From CAYJIL01 sp964370235 (GTDB lineage Bacteria > Bacteroidota > Bacteroidia > Bacteroidales > Rikenellaceae): a stretch of 39,191 nucleotides of DNA. Below, piece after piece: positions 25,047 through 32,193 of this stretch. Position 1 is the first letter of the stretch, and every line of letters begins with the position of its first letter. A model generated the notes under the pieces. That model did not search any database. It was not told where the DNA came from and worked only from the letters and a program-made list of their open reading frames with translations. The position numbers and the translations under genes were made by a program. The DNA lies in assembly GCA_964370235.1 (NCBI GenBank), contig CAYJIL010000006.1, positions 1 to 39,191 on the forward strand, given 5' to 3'.

Positions 25047-25779
25047 CCTAATTGATGTTATTGACATTACCCTTGTTGCTTTTATTCTTTACCAAATATA
25101 TAATCTGGTAAAGGGGACTAGCGCCTTTAATATCATCTTGGGCATTTTTGCCATCTACCTATTGTGGGTGGTGGTGCGTATGCTCCAAATGGAGATGCTG
25201 TCGATGATACTTGGGCAGGTAATTGGGGTGGGTGTCTTGGCACTAATTGTGGTCTTTCAGCAAGAGATTCGCCGTTTTTTAATATATATAGGTACACGGT
25301 ACTTGAGTCCCTCGATGCGACATTCGCTCAATTCGGCAGCTGGTTCTACCTACATTGACGAGGTGTTGACCGCTTGTGAGAATATGTCGGCTAGCCGCAC
25401 GGGTGCGCTCATTGTGTTTGCTAGGCGTAGTAGCCTTGCAACGGTAGAGCAGTCGGGCGATATTATCACGGCTCGAATTAGCCATCGTCTCATCGAGAAT
25501 ATTTTCTTTAAAAACTCACCAATGCACGATGGTGCAATGCTCATTGTCAACCAATCTATTCAAGCGGCACGTTGTGTTTTGCCCTCTAGCGAGCGCACCG
25601 ATATTCCTGCCAAGTATGGCATGCGCCACAGAGCAGCAATTGGTATTACCGAACAAACCGATGCTGTGGTAGTGGTAGTTTCGGAGCAAACGGGCAAGAT
25701 ATCCTATATCGAAAACGGAGTACTCCTTTCGGACTTAACAATACTTGCGCTAAAGGACAAGTTAATAAATGCTTTGTAA
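25024..25779 (+). CDS. cdaA: Diadenylate cyclase CdaA (c-di-AMP synthase)
   Basis: This 251-residue protein makes cyclic di-AMP from two ATP. Three N-terminal membrane helices (about 8-24, 35-52, 58-78) are followed by the DAC domain (about 82-245). The catalytic DGA is at 169-171 in MHDGAMLI and the RHRAA motif at 201-205, both intact, so the enzyme should be active. The length is normal. It overlaps folP by 23 bases and is the last gene before a bidirectional terminator. C-di-AMP typically controls potassium/osmolyte balance and envelope stress; no cognate phosphodiesterase or receptor is visible here. Confidence 0.95.
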   Translation: MGDLLSFSLIDVIDITLVAFILYQIYNLVKGTSAFNIILGIFAIYLLWVVVRMLQMEMLSMILGQVIGVGVLALIVVFQQEIRRFLIYIGTRYLSPSMRHSLNSAAGSTYIDEVLTACENMSASRTGALIVFARRSSLATVEQSGDIITARISHRLIENIFFKNSPMHDGAMLIVNQSIQAARCVLPSSERTDIPAKYGMRHRAAIGITEQTDAVVVVVSEQTGKISYIENGVLLSDLTILALKDKLINAL

Positions 25780-25792
25780 TATGTAAAAATTT

Positions 25793-25828
25793 AGCGAGGT
25801 TGACCACAATTGGTTAACCTCGCTTTTT
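25793..25828. terminator. Bidirectional terminator between cdaA and the PagL-like gene
   Basis: A 14-position stem (25793-25806 with 25811-25824, one G-T pair) with loop CAAT ends in TTTTT on plus. On minus it is followed by a near T-run, and the genes are convergent. Confidence 0.88.
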
Positions 25829-25842
25829 GTAATGTGTATGTG

Positions 25843-27054
25843 TTACTTATGTCGCCTCCAATGTTTGCGATCTGAGTTAAATGTGTAACCCAAGCTCCAA
25901 TACAAGAATTCGGCACTACCAAAGTTGGTTGCTCTAATACCAAACGTACCAAATATATCGCTCGACAGGTATGCCTTAACACCAAGTGTTTGATAAAGGA
26001 ATGGCTTGCTGCTATCTCTGTTAATAATGGTTGTACCTATATCCATAAATATAGTGTATAGTGGGAGTACTAGCTCGCCTCGTGCCGATAGCCCTAGTGA
26101 CGATCTCTCGCCTATGCTACCTAGCTGTGTTACGGTGTAGTATCTGTCGTTTTCGGGGTGTAATTTGTTATACACCTTTGCACCTCGGCTCTCGTCATAC
26201 AAATATTCGACACCAAAACCATAACGGTGCTTTAGGCTAGGTGCTCTCATTAAAAAATAATTTAGACCATATACCCTAAATCTCTTGTCGGTATATACAT
26301 CGGGTAGCTGTGTGCCAATAGTATCTACTGCAGTATTCTTTGACGATAGAATTACCTGCATGTCGTGTTGAAAATTGGGTTTAAACTCTGGAATTTTAAC
26401 ATCGGGGTCATATTTTTCTTCGAGCCCCTCTCGTCCAAAGTTATAGGCAAGCTCAACAAACATGCCTGCTTGGTTCATACCTTTGTTGGGCTGCTTGCTT
26501 GTTCCGTTAGAAAAGTGAGTTAACGATGCTCCAATGTGCAAGTCTAGCCTTTTGCTAAGATACCACTTTAGGTACAAATTTGCACCCACGTGTGCGTTGG
26601 TTGACGAGCCAATGGCTACGTTATCGGGGTTTGTGAATGGGTCATAATGTTTCCATCCTGTGCTCATACCTAGGTTGAACTCATAGTTGAGAGCAACTTT
26701 GCTCGATAGCTTATTAATTGTAGCTCCTTGGAATAAATATATAGAGATGGGGCTACCTAGCCCGTCGGGGCTGCCATAGTGTGTTTGATATACGCCAATG
26801 CCATAGTATGGTAGGCCATAGGCAATCTCTTTCCACCTGCTACCAGTCGATGTATAGGCATACTTGAATGATGTCGACCCGTAGCTTTTTATGTTTTCGT
26901 TCTTTACAAAATCGTTTGTAGGTAGCACGCTACCAAAGCCTCCGTTAAGGGCAATGTATGTTGGTCGTTTATAGAACGAGCTAACCGAATCGCTCTCTTG
27001 TGTGTGTGCAATAGTGCAGATTAATAGTGCTAGAATAGTTAAAAAATTCTTCAT
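25843..27054 (-). CDS. PagL-like acyloxyacyl hydrolase, outer-membrane lipid A deacylase family
   Basis: The start at 27054 (MKNFLTILALLICTIAHTQ, a signal peptide) is chosen over an upstream in-frame ATG inside the preceding gene; this gives 403 residues. The first ~210 residues form a PagL-like beta-barrel with the catalytic His180-Ser182 in LTHFSNGT, the motif that hydrolyses the ester-linked acyl chain of lipid A. The remaining ~190 residues form a second strand-rich region ending with aromatic beta-hairpins, longer than proteobacterial PagL but familiar in Bacteroidales. The gene starts 10 bases after the CARF-nuclease stop with no promoter between, so they look co-transcribed. Outer-membrane location is predicted; activity on Bacteroidales lipid A is inferred. 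Confidence 0.8.
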   Translation of the reverse strand: MKNFLTILALLICTIAHTQESDSVSSFYKRPTYIALNGGFGSVLPTNDFVKNENIKSYGSTSFKYAYTSTGSRWKEIAYGLPYYGIGVYQTHYGSPDGLGSPISIYLFQGATINKLSSKVALNYEFNLGMSTGWKHYDPFTNPDNVAIGSSTNAHVGANLYLKWYLSKRLDLHIGASLTHFSNGTSKQPNKGMNQAGMFVELAYNFGREGLEEKYDPDVKIPEFKPNFQHDMQVILSSKNTAVDTIGTQLPDVYTDKRFRVYGLNYFLMRAPSLKHRYGFGVEYLYDESRGAKVYNKLHPENDRYYTVTQLGSIGERSSLGLSARGELVLPLYTIFMDIGTTIINRDSSKPFLYQTLGVKAYLSSDIFGTFGIRATNFGSAEFLYWSLGYTFNSDRKHWRRHK

Positions 27055-27064
27055 ATAATAAAAA

Positions 27065-28168
27065 TTAAATATACATTTTGGTGTTAAGAAGTAAGTTCTT
27101 GAGCTTGGCATGGTCGGTCGCCATCTCTTTGTCACAAAACGTTACTCCCATATTGCGTGCCGTTTGGCTAAGGTGATCTTTGTGGTCGTCGTTTAGTGCA
27201 AATATATATGTATAGGAGCGTAGCCCTAGTAGCGACTCTTTTAGCGCACATGCCTTATACACCATTTGGTTGTATAGCGATGTGCGGCCAACTCCCGTTT
27301 TGCATTCAATGGCAAATAGGCGATTGTTTAGCGTAAATACAACATCTAGGTCGTTGTGGTTTTGTGAACCAATGCGCTGTATGTCTACACCAATGGCAAT
27401 GTCGGTGGGCGAAATGAGATCCTTTACAAGGTAATATATATACTCCTCAAACCAATTACCAGTTAGGTATTGTATTTCGCTAGAGCTTAGCTTGCCTTTG
27501 TGTGACAACGGAAAATTTATAAAATCCAAAAACTCATCAAGTCCATCTATGGTGTCTGTGTCGATGTTGCGATTGCGCATATCTCGCAGTTTTTCGATAA
27601 TGTCATAGTCGACATCTGACAGTATATTCTGTGTAAAGAGAGTGAAAAAATCGGTGCTATACTCCTTGCTAAGTAGTGGCTCTTTGTGGTGACACCTCAC
27701 GCCATTTACCCTCATATACTCCTCTATCGTTAGCTTATGTTTAATTGGGACAACCTTGTCGCTATTGTCGCCATACTCGTTGTCAATGTGTGAGTGTATT
27801 ATGGCATTGCGGTCGATTGGCATAAAATAAAACTTTGCGCCAAGTGGCTCAAATACGTGCTGTACAGCAATGCTCATTAGCCTTGTGCCACCCGATAGGT
27901 TAACCACATATTTACAATTGTTTTTTATATTAGCCTTTAGTGTCAAGCATATCGTATCCCAAAGATCCTCGTCACCATCTTTGTTGAGTGATAAAATTCT
28001 TATGCTATCTTTTAGTTTGCCAAAAAGCGAGCTAAATTGTTTTGCAATGCTAATTTCACGAAATTGGGTGATGAGTATAATATCATCGTTTGGTTGATAC
28101 TGTTCTTTGACGAAGAGATAGTTCATCGTCATATCGTTTTCGATAATGCAAACAATAGTTTTAGGCAT
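27065..28168 (-). CDS. Card1/Can2-like (DUF1887) protein: CARF domain plus PD-(D/E)XK nuclease
   Basis: This 367-residue soluble protein matches the Card1/Can2 architecture in order and length. The N-terminal CARF/Rossmann domain (about 1-145) has the ligand-binding signature NLSGGTR at 90-96, preceded by a predicted strand and followed by a helix. The C-terminal domain (about 225-367) has GNWFEEY at 237-243, DLDV with Asp275, and IECK with Glu288 and Lys290, a complete PD-(D/E)XK nuclease core. Known relatives are activated by cyclic tetra-adenylate made by type III CRISPR complexes. No Cas10, array or other cas gene is visible here, so the activator is unknown. It has its own well-formed promoter and leads a two-gene operon with the PagL-like gene. 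Confidence 0.85.
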   Translation of the reverse strand: MPKTIVCIIENDMTMNYLFVKEQYQPNDDIILITQFREISIAKQFSSLFGKLKDSIRILSLNKDGDEDLWDTICLTLKANIKNNCKYVVNLSGGTRLMSIAVQHVFEPLGAKFYFMPIDRNAIIHSHIDNEYGDNSDKVVPIKHKLTIEEYMRVNGVRCHHKEPLLSKEYSTDFFTLFTQNILSDVDYDIIEKLRDMRNRNIDTDTIDGLDEFLDFINFPLSHKGKLSSSEIQYLTGNWFEEYIYYLVKDLISPTDIAIGVDIQRIGSQNHNDLDVVFTLNNRLFAIECKTGVGRTSLYNQMVYKACALKESLLGLRSYTYIFALNDDHKDHLSQTARNMGVTFCDKEMATDHAKLKNLLLNTKMYI

Positions 28169-28206
28169 AGCTATAGTGTTTTGTAGTTATCTATCTATGT
28201 AGACAA

Positions 28207-28238
28207 CAAATGTAGGTTAAATTAATTATAGTAGCAAA
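28207..28238 (-). promoter_or_regulatory. Promoter of the CARF-nuclease/PagL-like operon
   Basis: On the minus strand TTTG (28235-28238) and TACATTTG (28207-28214) are separated by 20 bases, a full-consensus Bacteroidetes promoter 38 bases before the start. This suggests vegetative transcription rather than dependence on a special activator. Confidence 0.72.
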
Positions 28239-28253
28239 TAGCGTGCAAGACTG

Positions 28254-28286
28254 TTTGTTTATCTAGTAATAAATGTGATATCTTTG
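28254..28286 (+). promoter_or_regulatory. Promoter of the DUF3859 gene
   Basis: TTTG at 28254-28257 and TATCTTTG at 28279-28286 are separated by 21 bases. The promoter is back-to-back with that of the CARF-nuclease gene. Confidence 0.7.
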
Positions 28287-28303
28287 TAACAAATATTTAT
28301 ATT

Positions 28304-28690
28304 ATGGCAAAGAAAAAGGTTGAAGTAAAGATAGATAGCTATGGCATTTATACTCGTTGGGACCGTAGCTCAAAGAGTTTGCCAAAAATTGTAAAACACA
28401 CCAAAGAAATTCCTTGTGAGCTAGACATTGAGTTTGGCTACACGCTACTAGTTAGAGGAGCCAAGGGACGCACCATTAGTTTTGTGATGAAACATCCGCC
28501 TTTTTGCGACGATTATGGTAATGTGCGTGGCGACTTTGTGGGCGAAATGATAGTAAACTCCAATGAGTGGTACTTTTTTTTGGGCGATACAATTTGGCTG
28601 CCACTCGAAGACAAATGTGGAGTGTGGGAGCTTATATCATATTTAGACGATAAAGAGATTGCTCGCATGAAGTTTAACATTGTATTGTAG
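28304..28690 (+). CDS. DUF3859 family protein
   Basis: This small (128-residue) soluble protein lacks a signal peptide. The SYGIYTRWDRSSKSLPKI opening and the WELISYLDDKEIARMKFNI ending match DUF3859, a beta-sandwich-like family of unknown function. It is monocistronic from its own promoter, and the next gene's promoter begins at its stop. It is divergent from the CARF-nuclease operon, but nothing in the sequence ties the two functionally. Confidence 0.8.
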   Translation: MAKKKVEVKIDSYGIYTRWDRSSKSLPKIVKHTKEIPCELDIEFGYTLLVRGAKGRTISFVMKHPPFCDDYGNVRGDFVGEMIVNSNEWYFFLGDTIWLPLEDKCGVWELISYLDDKEIARMKFNIVL

Positions 28691-28712
28691 CCATTTTTTT
28701 TTACTACATTTG
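28680..28712 (+). promoter_or_regulatory. Candidate promoter of the exonuclease III gene
   Basis: TACATTTG at 28705-28712 is a perfect -7 element. A TTG at 28680-28682 lies 22 bases upstream, overlapping the end of the DUF3859 gene. Confidence 0.5.
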
Positions 28713-28749
28713 AATACACTTTATAATTAACTAACAAAGAATATAGAAT

Positions 28750-29511
28750 ATGAAAATAATCTCTTGGAACGTAAACGGAATTAGAGCCGTTGCACAAAAG
28801 GGTTTGCACGAAATACTCGATAGCATAGATGCCGACGTATTTTGCATTCAAGAGACCAAGGCACAAGACGATCAAGTGCAGGCGGTTATGTTTGATAATG
28901 GTAAATACCACGTTTATAGCAATTCGGCAGAGCGCAAAGGATATTCGGGAACAGCCATCTTTAGCAAGAGCGAGCCAATAAGCGTTACTTGCGATATTGG
29001 TATTAGCGAGCACGATAGCGAGGGTAGGGTACTGTGTGCCGAATACCCCGATTTTTATTTGGTAAACGTATATGTACCAAACTCGGGTAGCGAGCTACTA
29101 AGGCTAGAGTATCGCCAGCAGTGGGACATCGCCTTTTTCGACTACCTAAAATCTCTAGAAAAGCAAAAACCAGTTGTTGTGTGTGGTGATTTTAACGTTG
29201 CACATAGTGAAATTGACCTAGCTCGTCCAAAGGCAAACTACAATAAATCGGCAGGTTATATGCAGGCCGAGATTGATGGTATGGATCGCTTTATTGGTGG
29301 TGGATTTGTCGATACTTTTAGGCTTAAAAACCCCGACACACCCGATGCCTACTCTTGGTGGAGCTATCGTGCTGGTGCAAGAGCCAAGAATATTGGTTGG
29401 CGTATCGACTACTTTTTGGTGAGCGAAATTCTATCGCCACAAATTAACGATGCATTCATCTTGCCACAAGTAATGGGGTCTGATCATTGCCCTGTTGGTA
29501 TCGAAATTTAA
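28750..29511 (+). CDS. xth: Exodeoxyribonuclease III / AP endonuclease
   Basis: This 253-residue DNA-repair enzyme of the EEP family cleaves at abasic sites and degrades DNA 3'-5'. The N-terminus MKIISWNVNGIRA supplies Asn8, Glu35 lies in CIQETK (a metal ligand), GDFNVAH carries the catalytic Asp/Asn pair, and GSDHCPV provides the terminal Asp-His pair. NIGWRIDYFLVS is also typical. All key residues are intact and the length is normal. It has its own promoter. No clear terminator lies before arsR, so some read-through into the ars locus cannot be excluded. Confidence 0.95.
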   Translation: MKIISWNVNGIRAVAQKGLHEILDSIDADVFCIQETKAQDDQVQAVMFDNGKYHVYSNSAERKGYSGTAIFSKSEPISVTCDIGISEHDSEGRVLCAEYPDFYLVNVYVPNSGSELLRLEYRQQWDIAFFDYLKSLEKQKPVVVCGDFNVAHSEIDLARPKANYNKSAGYMQAEIDGMDRFIGGGFVDTFRLKNPDTPDAYSWWSYRAGARAKNIGWRIDYFLVSEILSPQINDAFILPQVMGSDHCPVGIEI

Positions 29512-29573
29512 TACTCTAGTAGGCTTAATTATAGCTGTTTGTGAGATTTTGTGTAAAAAAATGTGCATAAAAT

Positions 29574-29604
29574 TTGGATGTTTAAAATTATGTTCGTAGT
29601 TTTG
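29574..29604 (+). promoter_or_regulatory. arsR promoter
   Basis: TTG at 29574-29576 and TAGTTTTG (TAnnTTTG) at 29597-29604 are separated by 20 bases. The -7 box is exactly the 8-base centre of the inverted repeat at 29593-29608, so a bound repressor would occlude it. Confidence 0.75.
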
Positions 29605-29608
29605 CGAA
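29593..29608. promoter_or_regulatory. Putative ArsR operator, copy 1 (arsR)
   Basis: TTCG-TAGTTTTG-CGAA is an inverted repeat that encloses the -7 box of arsR. The same TTCG-N8-CGAA pattern occurs upstream of the arsF-like gene and the permease gene. Repressor identity is inferred from position. Confidence 0.7.
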
Positions 29609-29651
29609 TAGTTAGTGAAAACACGAACAGTTAGTAAAACAACAAACAGCT

Positions 29652-29978
29652 ATGATTAAAAAAGAGTATGACCAAAATGTAGAGTTGATTGCACGTTACA
29701 GCAAGGCTTTGGCGCATCCAGCTCGCATCGCTATCCTAAAGTTTTTGGCATCTCAGACGAGTTGTTACTTTGGCGAGTTGAACGAGTTTTTGCCACTAAC
29801 CAAGGCTACCGTTTCGCAGCACATGTCTGAGCTAAAAGACGCAGGTTTGGTACAAGGCAGTTTTGAGCCACCAAAGGTGCGCTACTGCATTAATAGAGAT
29901 AACTGGGAGCACGCTCAAGAGCTGCTACACGGGCTATTTGCGAGCTATGAAATTAAAAAAATTAACTGCTGTGACTAG
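29652..29978 (+). CDS. arsR: ArsR-family metalloid-responsive repressor
   Basis: This 108-residue winged-helix repressor should bind the ars promoter and release it on binding As(III)/Sb(III). The fold is clear: ALAHPARIAILKFL at about 20-32, the recognition helix TKATVSQHMSELKDAGLV at about 50-67 and the wing FEPPKVRYCI. The classic alpha-3 CxCxxC motif is absent; cysteines are at 38, 79 and the vicinal pair 106-107 in the C-terminal NCCD. That arrangement resembles ArsR subtypes that bind As(III) through C-terminal cysteines, which is my inference. Its promoter's -7 box lies inside the proposed operator, so autoregulation is expected. Confidence 0.92.
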   Translation: MIKKEYDQNVELIARYSKALAHPARIAILKFLASQTSCYFGELNEFLPLTKATVSQHMSELKDAGLVQGSFEPPKVRYCINRDNWEHAQELLHGLFASYEIKKINCCD

Positions 29979-29999
29979 CCGTTTTTTTTGAAAATATTG

Positions 30000-30015
30000 T
30001 TCGCAGTTTACCGAA
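30000..30015. promoter_or_regulatory. Putative ArsR operator, copy 2 (arsF-like gene)
   Basis: TTCG-CAGTTTAC-CGAA lies between arsR and the arsF-like gene, 42 bases before the start codon. The centre only weakly resembles TAnnTTTG, and no matching -33 element is visible, so it may modulate an internal promoter. Confidence 0.62.
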
Positions 30016-30056
30016 TTACAAACAGAATTATTTAAAAACCTAATAGATTTAATAAA

Positions 30057-30494
30057 ATGAAAAAATTAGCAATTTTAATGGTTACGGCTTCTGCTCTACT
30101 AGCTTCGTGTGGTGCAGCTGGTAGCAAAAAAGCAGATTCAACAGATGGCAAAGCGGCTGTCGAAACAAAGAGCGATGTTATTGCCGAGGGTGTTGTAAAG
30201 GTTTACTCTTTTCACACAAACAAGCGTTGCATTACTTGTCAGTCTATCGAAAAATTAACGCGCGAGGTTGTAGCAGAGATGGCTAACGACAAAATCGAGC
30301 TAGAGGTTATTAATATTTCGGATAGCTGGAACGAAAAAATTGCCGATAAGTATGAGGTAACATGGTCGTCGTTAGTGCTAGATAATGGCAAGCAAGCAAA
30401 CAACCTAACCGAAATGGCATTTGCTTATGCAAAAAACAAGCCCGAAGAATTTAAAAAGAACCTTAAAGATCAAATCACAAAACAATTACAGTAA
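30057..30494 (+). CDS. ArsF-like thioredoxin-fold lipoprotein
   Basis: This 145-residue protein has a lipobox (LLASC, Cys18), so it is predicted to sit outside the cytoplasm. After a disordered linker (about 20-45) comes a thioredoxin-like domain with a redox CxxC in KRCITCQSIE. I associate the sequence with proteins annotated as ArsF, a subunit named in Shewanella ArsEFG for reduction of nitroaromatic arsenicals; that function was not shown for this protein. The stop overlaps the arsG-like start by one base. An operator-like repeat lies upstream. It could alternatively be a general thiol donor to extracellular substrates. Confidence 0.72.
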   Translation: MKKLAILMVTASALLASCGAAGSKKADSTDGKAAVETKSDVIAEGVVKVYSFHTNKRCITCQSIEKLTREVVAEMANDKIELEVINISDSWNEKIADKYEVTWSSLVLDNGKQANNLTEMAFAYAKNKPEEFKKNLKDQITKQLQ

Positions 30495-31201
30495 TGGAGT
30501 GGTTACAAGGTTTATTAGATAGTAGCACTACTCCAATATTAACGGCGTTTCTACTAGGTCTATTAACGGCAATTAGCCCGTGTCCGCTAGCTACTAACAT
30601 AACAGCTATTGGTTTTATTAGCAAGGATATTGATAGTCGCCACCGCATCTTTCTAAATGGTTTGCTATATACACTAGGGCGCATTATCTCCTATGTTGGT
30701 CTTGCAATAATTATAGTGCCCGTTCTTAGAGAGGGTGCTAGCATATATTCAATACAAAAGGCAATTAGCAATTATGGCGAAATATTGCTAGCTCCTGCGC
30801 TTGTTCTTATTGGCTTGTTTATGTTGTTTAAGGACAAAATAAATCTACCCAAATTTGGATATAGTGGCGATGCCGAAAAGGTTGGCAAAAATAGTTTGAC
30901 GGGAGCACTACTGCTAGGTGTGCTGTTTGCACTAGCATTTTGTCCTACTAGTGGAGTATTCTACTTTGGAATGTTAATGCCACTATCGGCAGCCGAGAGC
31001 GAGGGCTATATCTTACCACTTGTATTTGCTATTTCGACAGGCTTGCCAGTTATGATAGTAGCTTGGATATTGGCATATAGCGTAGCAGGTCTTGGTAGGT
31101 TTTACAAAAATATGCAAGTATTCCAAAAATGGATGAATATCATCATTGCGATTGTCTTTATCTTGGTGGGTATTTACTATGCAGTAATATATTGGATGTA
31201 A
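30494..31201 (+). CDS. ArsG/CcdA-like membrane protein
   Basis: This 235-residue protein has about six membrane helices and two conserved cysteines placed as in CcdA/DsbD: Cys30 in TAISPCPLATN and Cys150 in LAFCPTSG. Such proteins pass electrons across the inner membrane from cytoplasmic thioredoxin to extracytoplasmic partners. Related proteins in ars operons have been called ArsG and described as efflux permeases for trivalent aromatic arsenicals. Sequence alone does not decide between electron relay and permease. It overlaps the lipoprotein gene by one base and is followed by two small CxxC genes, which fits a relay. Confidence 0.78.
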   Translation: MEWLQGLLDSSTTPILTAFLLGLLTAISPCPLATNITAIGFISKDIDSRHRIFLNGLLYTLGRIISYVGLAIIIVPVLREGASIYSIQKAISNYGEILLAPALVLIGLFMLFKDKINLPKFGYSGDAEKVGKNSLTGALLLGVLFALAFCPTSGVFYFGMLMPLSAAESEGYILPLVFAISTGLPVMIVAWILAYSVAGLGRFYKNMQVFQKWMNIIIAIVFILVGIYYAVIYWM

Positions 31202-31228
31202 TAACAAATAATTAAAAAATATAAGAAT

Positions 31229-31462
31229 ATGGAAATCAAAGTTTATGGCCCAGGTTGTTCTAAGTGTAAAACAACTTTTCAGGCAATCGAAAAGATCGTT
31301 AAAGAGAATGGTGTTGACGCTACAATTACAAAGGTAGACGACATTATGGAAATTATGCAGCTTAACATTATGACAACTCCTGCTGTTGCAATCGATGGCG
31401 AAGTTAAAGTTAAGGGGCGTGTGCCTTCTGAGGCAGACATTAAATCAATGCTAGGTCTTTAG
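31229..31462 (+). CDS. Small thioredoxin/glutaredoxin-like CxxC protein, copy 1
   Basis: This 77-residue cytoplasmic protein has the thioredoxin fold of the TM0996/MTH895 type, with the active site CSKC in VYGPGCSKCK and the cis-proline loop TTPAVAIDG. It is probably a dithiol reductant. It starts 27 bases after the arsG-like gene and 4 bases before a second, related gene. It may reduce the CcdA-like protein or the ArsC disulfide; these are inferences. Confidence 0.85.
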   Translation: MEIKVYGPGCSKCKTTFQAIEKIVKENGVDATITKVDDIMEIMQLNIMTTPAVAIDGEVKVKGRVPSEADIKSMLGL

Positions 31463-31466
31463 TATT

Positions 31467-31706
31467 GTGGAAGTAAAAGTTTTGGGGCTAGGGTGCAAAA
31501 AGTGTAAACGCACCCTAGAGCTAATACAAAAGGTAATACAAAATTATAATTTAGAAGCCTCGCTTGTTGCCGTTGATAACATACAAGATATGATGTTGTA
31601 TGATTGTTGCTACACTCCGGCTGTTGTAGTAGATGGAGTAGTGGTAGCCAAAGGATATGTACCAAGCGAAAAAGAGGTAAAAAAGTTTTTAAAAGTAGAA
31701 GTTTAG
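31467..31706 (+). CDS. Small thioredoxin-like CxxC protein, copy 2
   Basis: This 79-residue paralogue starts at GTG 31467, chosen because it aligns MEVKVLGLGCKKCKR with MEIKVYGPGCSKCKT of the preceding protein. The active site is CKKC and the cis-Pro loop is YTPAVVVDG, preceded by a Cys-Cys pair (YDCCYTP) that is absent from copy 1. The extra pair could bind a thiophilic metalloid. It lies 4 bases after copy 1 and 2 bases before arsC. Duplication within the operon is likely. Confidence 0.82.
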   Translation: MEVKVLGLGCKKCKRTLELIQKVIQNYNLEASLVAVDNIQDMMLYDCCYTPAVVVDGVVVAKGYVPSEKEVKKFLKVEV

Positions 31707-31708
31707 CA

Positions 31709-32164
31709 ATGAAAGTTTTAGTAATATGTACAGGTAATGGTTGTCGTTCACAAATGGCACATGGTATTTTGCAGTCGTTTGATAGTGAGTTAACTGTTTG
31801 TTCGGCAGGAACAAAGCCTAGCGGCAGAGTAAATGCAGGAGCAATGAAGGCTATGGCAGAGATTGGTATCGATATCTCTCACCACACATCTGACGATGTA
31901 CGTGACTACCTAAACCAAGAGTGGGATTATGTTATCACTGTGTGTGATAATGCTAACCAAATATGCCCATCTTTTGAGGGTAAAACACAAAATCGCCTAC
32001 ACATGCCTTTTGACGATCCAGCTCACGCAAAGGGTACGCCTGAGTTTGTTGAGAGCGAGTTTCACCGTGTACGTAGCGAGATGAAAAACGAGTTCTATAA
32101 GTTTTATATCGAGAAGATAAAGGGAGGCAAAGTGCCTACTTGCTCTTGTGGAGGTAACTGTTAG
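31709..32164 (+). CDS. arsC: Thioredoxin-coupled arsenate reductase (low-molecular-weight PTP fold)
   Basis: The start at 31709, 2 bases after the preceding stop, gives 151 residues; an in-frame upstream extension overlaps the previous gene and is not used. The phosphatase-like P-loop CTGNGCR (Cys7-X5-Arg13) and the disulfide-relay pair Cys79 and Cys86 in VCDNANQIC match the pI258-type ArsC, which reduces arsenate to arsenite with electrons from thioredoxin. The MPFDDPAHAKGT segment holds the catalytic Asp. The C-terminal tail TCSCGGNC adds three cysteines not needed for catalysis. The two small thioredoxin-like genes just upstream are the obvious candidate donors. Confidence 0.93.
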   Translation: MKVLVICTGNGCRSQMAHGILQSFDSELTVCSAGTKPSGRVNAGAMKAMAEIGIDISHHTSDDVRDYLNQEWDYVITVCDNANQICPSFEGKTQNRLHMPFDDPAHAKGTPEFVESEFHRVRSEMKNEFYKFYIEKIKGGKVPTCSCGGNC

Positions 32165-32193
32165 TAATATTATAATAAAATTTTCATATATTT

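Noticed and set aside
27055..27135. N-terminal extension of the PagL-like protein
   Set aside because: It lies inside the CARF-nuclease gene and would bury the signal peptide that begins at 27054.
25024..28168. Functional link between CdaA and the CARF nuclease as a signal-effector pair
   Set aside because: CdaA makes c-di-AMP, a housekeeping messenger, while known Card1-like CARF domains bind cyclic tetra-adenylate; the genes are convergent and separated by a terminator.
27065..28300. CRISPR array expected near the CARF nuclease
   Set aside because: I read the flanks on both strands and saw no regularly spaced direct repeats or cas genes.
31604..31708. N-terminal extension of ArsC
   Set aside because: It overlaps the preceding small thioredoxin gene in another frame; the start at 31709 gives the normal ArsC N-terminus MKVLVICTGN.
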